Part shown: piece after piece, positions 4,423 to 9,411 of the stretch
Layout of the letters: every line of letters starts with the position of its first letter
Position numbering within the stretch: the stretch's first letter is position 1
Source of the DNA: Cyanobacteria bacterium UBA5018
GTDB lineage: Bacteria > Cyanobacteriota > Cyanobacteriia > PCC-6307 > Cyanobiaceae
Reading direction: 5' to 3'
NCBI GenBank assembly: GCA_002396505.1
Contig: DGYA01000059.1
Location: forward strand, 1 to 9,411
DNA length: 9,411 nt
Translations under genes and position numbers: made by a program
The notes under the pieces: model-generated
The model's input: only the letters and a program-made list of their open reading frames with translations
Databases searched by the model: none
What the model was told of the DNA's origin: nothing

Positions 4423-5784
4423 ATGCCGACGAGCCAAGCCGCCATGCCCTCGCCGTCAGCCCCGGCAGCAGGTGCCAGCGCCGCCAGCTTGGCCCTGCCG
4501 GCCGGTGCCAGCCTGCGGGGCCAGGTGCAGGTGCCGGGCGATAAGTCGATCTCCCACCGGGCCCTGTTGTTTGGCGCCATCGCCGAGGGTGAAACCCGCA
4601 TCGAAGGCCTCCTGCCGGCGGAGGATCCCCTCAGTACGGCGGCCTGTCTGCGGGCGATGGGGGTGGAGGTGTCGCCGATCCGGGCCGGCGAGCCGGTGCT
4701 GGTGCGCGGCGTGGGCCTCGATGGCTTCCAGGAACCGGCCGACATCCTCGATTGCGGCAACTCAGGCACCACCATGCGCTTGATGCTGGGCCTTTTGGCC
4801 GGCCGCCAGGGGCGCCATTTCGTGCTCAGCGGCGACGCCTCCCTGCGGGGTAGGCCCATGGCCCGAGTCGCAAAACCCCTGGCCCAGATGGGGGCCCAGA
4901 TCCATGGCCGCAGCGGCGGCAATCTCGCCCCCCTGGCGGTGTTGGGTCAGCAGCTGCAGGGGGCCAACATCGCCACGCCGGTGGCCTCCGCCCAGGTGAA
5001 GAGCGCCATCCTGCTGGCAGCCCTCACCGCCTCGGGTCCCACCACCGTGGTGGAACCGGCCCAAAGCCGCGACCACAGCGAGCGCATGCTGCGGGCCTTC
5101 GGGGCCGATCTGGTGGTGGGGGGCCATAACAACACCACAGTCACCCTCACCCCCGGCGCCAGATTGCACGGCCAGCAGGTGGTGGTGCCGGGCGATATCA
5201 GCTCGGCGGCCTTCTGGCTGGTGGCCGGCGCGATCACCCCCGGGGCCGAATTAACGGTGCAAAACGTTGGTCTCAACCCCAGCCGCACCGGCGTGCTGGA
5301 TGTGCTCGAACAGATGGGCGCCCGGATCAAAGTGATCAACCAACGCGATGTGGCCGGCGAACCGGTGGGAGACCTGCAGGTGAGCCACGGCCCCCTACGG
5401 GCCTTCAGCATCGATGGCGAGATCATTCCCCGCCTGGTGGATGAAATCCCCGTGTTAGCGGTGGCGGCCTGCTGCGCCGAGGGCGTCAGCCGCATTGCCG
5501 GCGCCGCCGAACTGCGGGTGAAGGAAACCGATCGCCTGGCGGTGATGGCGCGTCAATTGCGGGCGATGGGGGCCCAACTGGAGGAATTGGCAGACGGCAT
5601 GACCATCAACGGCGGCGTGCAATTGCACGGTGCCCAGCTGGACAGCGAAACCGATCACCGGGTGGCGATGAGCCTGGCGGTGGCCTCCCTGGTGGCCAAG
5701 GGAAATAGCAGCTTGGCCCGGGCCGATGCCGCCGCCGTCTCCTATCCCAACTTCTGGCAAGACCTTGAACGCCTGCGAGCCTGA
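4423..5784 (+). CDS. aroA: 3-phosphoshikimate 1-carboxyvinyltransferase (EPSP synthase)
   Basis: AroA transfers the enolpyruvyl group of phosphoenolpyruvate to shikimate-3-phosphate, the sixth shikimate-pathway step towards aromatic amino acids, and acts in the cytosol. The 453-residue protein shows VPGDKSISHR (38-46), the PEP-site DCGNSGTTMRL (110-120), RPMARV (144-149), SAQVKSA (189-195), SRDHSERM (215-222), LVDEIP with catalytic D340, KETDRL (367-372) and the closing DHRVAMSLAV (411-420). The SAQVK, RDHSE and GDKS elements resemble class II enzymes. The PEP site nevertheless keeps glycine (GNSGT) where the glyphosate-tolerant CP4 enzyme has alanine, so tolerance is not predicted from this site. 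The ATG at 4423 was chosen to exclude the repeat-derived extension; an ATG at 4444 is also possible because the first 20 residues are Ala/Pro/Ser-rich. The 3' end overlaps the methyltransferase frame. Confidence 0.97.
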   Translation: MPTSQAAMPSPSAPAAGASAASLALPAGASLRGQVQVPGDKSISHRALLFGAIAEGETRIEGLLPAEDPLSTAACLRAMGVEVSPIRAGEPVLVRGVGLDGFQEPADILDCGNSGTTMRLMLGLLAGRQGRHFVLSGDASLRGRPMARVAKPLAQMGAQIHGRSGGNLAPLAVLGQQLQGANIATPVASAQVKSAILLAALTASGPTTVVEPAQSRDHSERMLRAFGADLVVGGHNNTTVTLTPGARLHGQQVVVPGDISSAAFWLVAGAITPGAELTVQNVGLNPSRTGVLDVLEQMGARIKVINQRDVAGEPVGDLQVSHGPLRAFSIDGEIIPRLVDEIPVLAVAACCAEGVSRIAGAAELRVKETDRLAVMARQLRAMGAQLEELADGMTINGGVQLHGAQLDSETDHRVAMSLAVASLVAKGNSSLARADAAAVSYPNFWQDLERLRA

Positions 5785-6784
5785 AGAATTTCCCCAGCAG
5801 CAATTACCCCAGCCAGAACTCCTGCAGCCAGAACCTCTACAGCCAGAACTCCTGCGGCCCAGCTGGGGCGGTGACGGCAGTTTCAGTCTTTGGAGCGGCG
5901 AATTTCAACAGGGGTTTCATTGCGGTCGCGGCGCCCTGCGGGAGGCGCGCGAAACCTTCGTGAATCCAGCCCAGTTGGAGCGATTAGCCCCAGGCAGCAC
6001 GTTGGTGGCGCTCGATTTATGCGTCGGCACCGGCAGCAATACGGCCGCCCTGCTGGAGCGCTGCGCGGCGCTGGGATTGCAGCTGCTCTGGTGGGGCATC
6101 GAACTGGATCGCCAACCTTTGCAACTGGCCCTGGCCGACGCCAAATTCCAAAGCCAGTGGCCGCAGCAGGCGATCGAGCCCCTGCGCCAACTCAGCCAGG
6201 GCGACCAGTGGCAAAGCCCCCTGGGCCAAGGCCAGATGTTTTGGGGAGATGCCCGAGAGCGGCTGCCGGAATTGCTCGCCCTTGCCGCCGGCAGCTGTCA
6301 TCTGGTGATGCACGACGCCTTCTCGCCCCAGCGCTGCCCGCAGCTGTGGAGCCTCGAATTTTTGAAAGGCCTGGCCCAACTGCTGCTCCCCGACGGCCGC
6401 CTGCTCACCTACAGCTCGGCGGCGGCGGTGCGGCGCAGCCTGCAACTGGTGGGGCTGCAGCTGGCGGCGATCCGCCACCACGAACCGGCAAAGCAGAGCC
6501 CGGGCGCCTGGAGCGGCGGCACCGCCGCCAGCCCCACACCGCTTGCTACATCCAAATTTCTGCGTCCATTGGCGGCGATGGAATGGGAGCACCTGGCCAC
6601 CAATGCGGCGGAGCCCTACCGCGATCCCGATGGCCGGGCCTCAGCCGCGACGATCCTCACCGATCGCGCCAGGCAGCAGCGCAGCCGAGGCGCCGAGGGC
6701 GGCGTGGAATCCACCAGCGCCTGGCGCAAGCGCTGGGGCCTGGAAGGTGACCAATTACCGGCGCCGGCTAAGGAAGGCGACTAG
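5726..6784 (+). CDS. MnmD-like tRNA mnm5U34 methyltransferase (DUF752), start uncertain
   Basis: MnmC/MnmD-type enzymes use S-adenosylmethionine to methylate 5-aminomethyl-(2-thio)uridine at tRNA wobble position 34. This protein has the family's opening GGDGSFSLWSGEFQQGFHCGRGALREARETFV (48-79), the SAM-binding LDLCVGTGSN (97-105), E126 in WWGIELD and the motif MHDAFSPQRCPQLWS (195-209). The oxidase half (MnmC2) fused to it in E. coli is absent, so it is a stand-alone methyltransferase. The only in-frame ATG is 5726, inside aroA; a TTG at 5765 would give a shorter protein with less overlap. Residues 24-43 are a QPELL repeat outside the conserved domain. The C-terminal 40 or so residues are charged and variable. 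Either way it overlaps aroA and is followed by glmU after 65 bases, suggesting one transcript. The family is secure, the substrate inferred. Confidence 0.85.
   Translation: MPPPSPIPTSGKTLNACEPEEFPQQQLPQPELLQPEPLQPELLRPSWGGDGSFSLWSGEFQQGFHCGRGALREARETFVNPAQLERLAPGSTLVALDLCVGTGSNTAALLERCAALGLQLLWWGIELDRQPLQLALADAKFQSQWPQQAIEPLRQLSQGDQWQSPLGQGQMFWGDARERLPELLALAAGSCHLVMHDAFSPQRCPQLWSLEFLKGLAQLLLPDGRLLTYSSAAAVRRSLQLVGLQLAAIRHHEPAKQSPGAWSGGTAASPTPLATSKFLRPLAAMEWEHLATNAAEPYRDPDGRASAATILTDRARQQRSRGAEGGVESTSAWRKRWGLEGDQLPAPAKEGD
5795..5854 (+). repeat. In-frame 15-bp tandem repeat coding QPELL
   Basis: Three units CAGCCAGAACTCCTG, CAGCCAGAACCTCTA and CAGCCAGAACTCCTG occupy 5810-5854, preceded by a weaker unit CAGCAGCAATTACCC (5795-5809). 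They read QPELL, QPEPL, QPELL in the methyltransferase frame and lie between the aroA stop and the conserved domain, acting as a flexible N-terminal spacer if translated. Confidence 0.85.
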
Positions 6785-6849
6785 GGCACCTAGCTTTTCA
6801 GGCCCGATCAAGAGAGCGCCTAGATTCCCGCCAAGCCACTGCCGTCTCG
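6785..6849 (+). promoter_or_regulatory. Short gap upstream of glmU, possible -10 box
   Basis: The 65-base gap has no terminator hairpin with a T-tract. TAGATT at 6821-6826 could be a -10 box about 24 bases before the glmU start, but no -35 box is at 16-18 bases. Read-through from aroA is as likely. Confidence 0.25.
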
Positions 6850-8238
6850 ATGCTCGCCATTGCCGTGTTGGCCGCCGGGAAGGGCACCCGCATGAAGAGC
6901 CAGCTGCCCAAGGTGCTCCAGCCCCTGGCCGGGGCCACCCTGATCGAACGGGTGCTGGCTAGCTGCACCAGCTTGCAGCCGCAGCGCAAGCTGCTGATCG
7001 TTGGCCACCAGGCGGAGCGGGTGCGCGAATCGCTGGCGGCCATTGATGGCCTGGAATTCGTATTGCAACAGCCCCAAAAAGGCACCGGCCATGCCCTGCA
7101 GCAACTGTTGACACCGCTAGAGGGATTCCAGGGCAATTTATTGGTGCTCAATGGCGACGTGCCCTTGCTGAGACCCGAAACCCTGGAGCGGTTGCTGGAG
7201 CGCCACACCAGCAGTGGCGCTGCCGTCACCCTGCTGACAGCCCGCCTGCCAGATCCCAGCGGCTATGGGCGCGTGGTGGTGGATGCAAGCGGCGCGGTAA
7301 CGGCGATCGTGGAACATCGCGATTGCAGCCCAGCAGAACTGGAAATTTCGCTGATCAATGCCGGCATCTACTGCTTCAACTGGCCGCAGCTGGCAGAGGT
7401 ATTGCCCCAGCTCAGCGCCGACAACGACCAGGGGGAGCTCTACCTCACCGACACGGTGGCGATGCTCAGTTCGGCGGTGCATCTGGAGGTGAGTGATGCC
7501 AGTGAAATTGGCGGCATCAACGACCGCATTCAACTGGCCAATTGCGAAGCGGCCCTCCAGGAGCGACTGCGCAATTACTGGATGGCGCAGGGGGTTACTT
7601 TCATTGATCCAGCCAGCTGCACCCTCAGTGATGGCACCAGCTTTGGCAGCGATGTAGTAGTTGAGCCCCAGTGTCATTTCCGCGGCCAAACCAGGGTGGG
7701 CGATGGCTGCCGCATCGGCCCGGGCTGCCTGCTGGTGGATGCGGAGCTGGGGGATCAAGTGGAAGCCGTTTACGCGGTGATTCGCGAGGCGAAGGTGGCG
7801 GCGGGTTGCGCCATCGGCCCCTACGCCCACCTGCGCCCCGGCGCCGACCTCTCTGCGGACTGCCGGGTGGGCAACTTCGTGGAGATCAAGAAAAGCCTTG
7901 TGGGTGCGGGCAGCAAAGTGAATCATCTCAGCTATATTGGAGATGCCACTGTTGGGGCTGGTGTAAATATTGGAGCCGGCACAATTACCGCCAACTACGA
8001 TGGCGTCAACAAGCATCGCACCGCCATTGGAGCGGGCAGCAAAACCGGTGCCAATAGCGTATTGGTGGCGCCGCTCACCATTGGCGCAAATGTCACCATC
8101 GGCGCCGGCTCCTGTATCACCAAAGACGTACCCGATGGCGCCCTAGCCCTAGGACGCTCCCGCCAGCTGATCAAAGAAAACTGGCGGGGTCCCCTGCCCC
8201 AAACCAATGCCAAGCCAGACCCAGTGAACCCGGCATAA
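6850..8238 (+). CDS. glmU: Bifunctional GlmU: GlcN-1-P acetyltransferase / GlcNAc-1-P uridyltransferase
   Basis: GlmU makes UDP-N-acetylglucosamine for peptidoglycan and lipopolysaccharide: the C-terminal domain acetylates glucosamine-1-phosphate, then the N-terminal domain adds UMP. The 462-residue protein has the pyrophosphorylase signature LAAGKGTRMKSQLPKVL (7-23), QKGTGHA (76-82), NGDVPL with metal-binding D103, GYGRVV (138-143), E155 and GIND with N224. The C-terminal left-handed beta-helix is made of hexapeptide repeats from about 255 to 430. It includes R329, K347, the catalytic H359 in NHLSYIGDA, and NYDG (382-385). Length is normal and all key residues are present. The ATG at 6850 is the natural start because the hydrophobic strand MLAIAVLAAG begins there. 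It lies downstream of the methyltransferase gene on the same strand. The last 15 residues are a variable tail. Confidence 0.97.
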   Translation: MLAIAVLAAGKGTRMKSQLPKVLQPLAGATLIERVLASCTSLQPQRKLLIVGHQAERVRESLAAIDGLEFVLQQPQKGTGHALQQLLTPLEGFQGNLLVLNGDVPLLRPETLERLLERHTSSGAAVTLLTARLPDPSGYGRVVVDASGAVTAIVEHRDCSPAELEISLINAGIYCFNWPQLAEVLPQLSADNDQGELYLTDTVAMLSSAVHLEVSDASEIGGINDRIQLANCEAALQERLRNYWMAQGVTFIDPASCTLSDGTSFGSDVVVEPQCHFRGQTRVGDGCRIGPGCLLVDAELGDQVEAVYAVIREAKVAAGCAIGPYAHLRPGADLSADCRVGNFVEIKKSLVGAGSKVNHLSYIGDATVGAGVNIGAGTITANYDGVNKHRTAIGAGSKTGANSVLVAPLTIGANVTIGAGSCITKDVPDGALALGRSRQLIKENWRGPLPQTNAKPDPVNPA

Positions 8239-8326
8239 ATATTGAACAGCCAAGGCCGCTGCCGGCAGCAGCCACCGCAGCTGCAAGAAGGTTTCTAGCC
8301 TAGGTGCTACTTCTGGCCTTCGCACC

Positions 8327-8956
8327 ATGCAGCTGCGGCATGTGATCAACCTCCATAAGGGATTAACAGCCTTTTTTATTGGTGCGCTGATGGTTGCCTA
8401 CGGCAATTCATCCCTGGGGGCTTGGGTGTATCTAGCCCTCCATGGCGGCTATGGCATGCTCTGGCTGCTGAAGGAATCAATCTTCCCCGACCGTCAGTGG
8501 CAGCAGCCGGTGGGTGGGCCCCAGGCGGTGGTGGGATTCCTGGTGCTGGCTCTCTACTGGCTGGCGCCTTTCCTGCTGATTTCCTCCGGCGTGGTGCCGC
8601 CCCTGCCGCTGGTGGCCGTAGCCATCGCCATCAATTCGCTGGGAGTGTTTCTACATTTCGGCAGCGATGCCCAAAAGCACTTCGTACTCAAGCTGCAGCC
8701 GGGGCTGATAGAAGATGGCTTTTTCGCCCGCTGCCGCAACACCAACTACCTGGGGGAGCTGCTCATCTATCTCTCCTTCGCTTTGGTGGCGATGCACTGG
8801 CTTCCCTATCTGGTGCTGGCCAGCTTTGGCCTGGGAGTGTTTCTTCCCAACATGCGCAAGAAGGATGAATCCCTCGCCCGCTATCCCGGCTTTGCCGCCT
8901 ACCGCGAGCGGTCGGGGCTGTTGCTGCCGAGCTTCCAGCAGGGTTCAGGGGTTTAG
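8327..8956 (+). CDS. Membrane protein of the DUF1295 / isoprenylcysteine methyltransferase-like superfamily
   Basis: The 209-residue protein is strongly hydrophobic, with membrane segments near 12-25, 31-48, 66-88, 93-111 and 142-172. The C-terminal LIEDGFFARCRNTNYLGELLIYLSFAL (127-153) and the closing RYPGFAAYRERSGLLLP (185-201) match the signature of DUF1295/steroid 5-alpha-reductase-like and isoprenylcysteine carboxyl methyltransferase proteins (pattern G-x-F-x-x-x-R-x-P/N-x-Y-x-G-E). Members reduce steroid-like double bonds or methylate with SAM; the exact reaction cannot be assigned. The ATG at 8327 has no clear ribosome binding site, which is normal here. The 88-base gap after glmU has no terminator. 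Its stop codon lies in an 18-base tandem duplication shared with the convergent gene. Confidence 0.75.
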   Translation: MQLRHVINLHKGLTAFFIGALMVAYGNSSLGAWVYLALHGGYGMLWLLKESIFPDRQWQQPVGGPQAVVGFLVLALYWLAPFLLISSGVVPPLPLVAVAIAINSLGVFLHFGSDAQKHFVLKLQPGLIEDGFFARCRNTNYLGELLIYLSFALVAMHWLPYLVLASFGLGVFLPNMRKKDESLARYPGFAAYRERSGLLLPSFQQGSGV

Positions 8957-8978
8957 GCAAGCTCAGGGGTTTAAGCAT
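8943..8978. repeat. 18-bp tandem duplication across two convergent stop codons
   Basis: Units 8943-8960 and 8961-8978 match at 15 of 18 positions and share TCAGGGGTTTA. The first unit ends the membrane-protein gene (TAG at 8954-8956). The second, read on the minus strand, ends the convergent oxidase-like gene (TGA at 8965-8963). Duplication may have created the end of one of the genes. No T-tract hairpin separates them. Confidence 0.75.
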
Positions 8979-9411
8979 TGCTCCGCCCAGCCGCTCGCCA
9001 ACCGCCAGAGGCGGCGGCGGTGGGGATGGCCTGTGAGTTCCAGCAGTTCCACTTGGCTGAGCGCCAGGCGCAGCAGCTGGAAATGATCCGGCATGGCCGC
9101 GTCGTCGGCCAGGGCCTGCGGGAAGGCGGCCCCGAGATCAAGCGGCTCGCCGGGACTGGGCCAGCCCCACAGAGCTCTGCCGCCGGGGGTGAGGGCCCGC
9201 CAGTGGCGCTGCCGCTCCCTTTGCTCCAGCTCCGGCGCCAGGGTTTGGCACATCCCCCGCAGGCGGAACTGGCAGCGGGCCCGCGGCAGCAGCCAGCAGA
9301 GCTCCACCGCCGCTTGCTGGGCCAGCTCGGCCGGTTTGGCGCTGCGGCCGTCGGTGAGCAGATCGAGGGCGGCGCCCTCGGCCCAGCCGCGAAACACCAG
9401 GGTGCGCACCA
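8963..9411 (-). CDS. Pyridoxamine 5'-phosphate oxidase-related FMN-binding protein, 5' end outside window
   Basis: The frame is open to the right edge, so at least 149 residues of the C-terminal part are seen and the true start lies beyond 9411. VRTLVFRGW, then LLTDGRSAKPAELAQQAAVELCWLLPRARCQFRLRG, is the beta-barrel core of the Npun_F5749-type FMN-binding PPOX family. In that group the TDxRSxK stretch and the basic QFRxxG strand contact flavin phosphate. The later part (LWGWPSPGEPLDLGAAFPQ, then FQLLRLALSQVELLELTGHPHRRRLW) matches its second half, where a final arginine-rich strand closes the fold. Such proteins reduce or bind flavin; true vitamin B6 oxidase activity is unlikely for this subgroup. 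It converges on the membrane-protein gene with six bases between stops. Confidence 0.8.
   Translation of the reverse strand, partial: VRTLVFRGWAEGAALDLLTDGRSAKPAELAQQAAVELCWLLPRARCQFRLRGMCQTLAPELEQRERQRHWRALTPGGRALWGWPSPGEPLDLGAAFPQALADDAAMPDHFQLLRLALSQVELLELTGHPHRRRLWRLASGWAEQCLNP

Noticed and set aside
8258..8269. GCTGCCGGCAGC palindrome after glmU as a terminator
   Set aside because: It is a 12-base palindrome with no loop and no T-tract; such runs are common in DNA this GC-rich.

Overview
The window looks like a GC-rich picocyanobacterial chromosome of the Synechococcus/Cyanobium type. The basis is a cytochrome c6 gene, a hemE and class II-like aroA that resemble those of marine and freshwater Synechococcus from memory, short intergenic gaps and strongly GC-biased codon use. 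This assignment is inference; no rRNA or other marker gene is present.

Bases 1 to about 1235 are an accessory, visibly AT-richer segment. It starts with the last 68 codons of a TPR-repeat protein (3-209). Next comes a shrunken copy of the cytochrome c6 locus (260-444). After that is a toxin-antitoxin graveyard: an intact MntA-type minimal nucleotidyltransferase (503-811), a 13-codon stub of its HEPN partner (801-842), a HigB/RelE toxin fragment lacking both ends (808-1026) and a HigA antitoxin fragment lacking its helix-turn-helix (1023-1202). The intact copy of the cytochrome locus resumes at about 1236, so the toxin-antitoxin remnants lie between a degenerate and an intact copy of the same DNA.

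Bases 1236-3193 hold a small conserved-looking orphan gene (1386-1601), a perfect 20-bp palindrome that forms the terminator of cytochrome c6, the cytochrome c6 precursor gene on the minus strand (1688-2041), and an NAD(P)-dependent epimerase/dehydratase-like gene on the minus strand. The epimerase start overlaps the stop of hemE.

Bases 3193-9411 are core metabolism. hemE (tetrapyrrole synthesis) runs leftward and aroA (shikimate pathway) runs rightward from a shared 171-bp divergent region that contains a 15-bp tandem repeat. aroA is followed, with overlap, by a stand-alone MnmD-like tRNA-modification methyltransferase, then by glmU (UDP-GlcNAc synthesis) and a membrane protein of the DUF1295/isoprenylcysteine methyltransferase superfamily. 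A partial minus-strand FMN-binding pyridoxamine-phosphate-oxidase-like gene converges on this last gene and runs off the right edge.

I see no complete new defence or mobile system. The most interesting part is the left 1.2 kb: a solitary MntA with its toxin erased, nested toxin-antitoxin remnants, and a recently duplicated, selectively shrunken cytochrome c6 copy with two in-frame deletions and an open reading frame.
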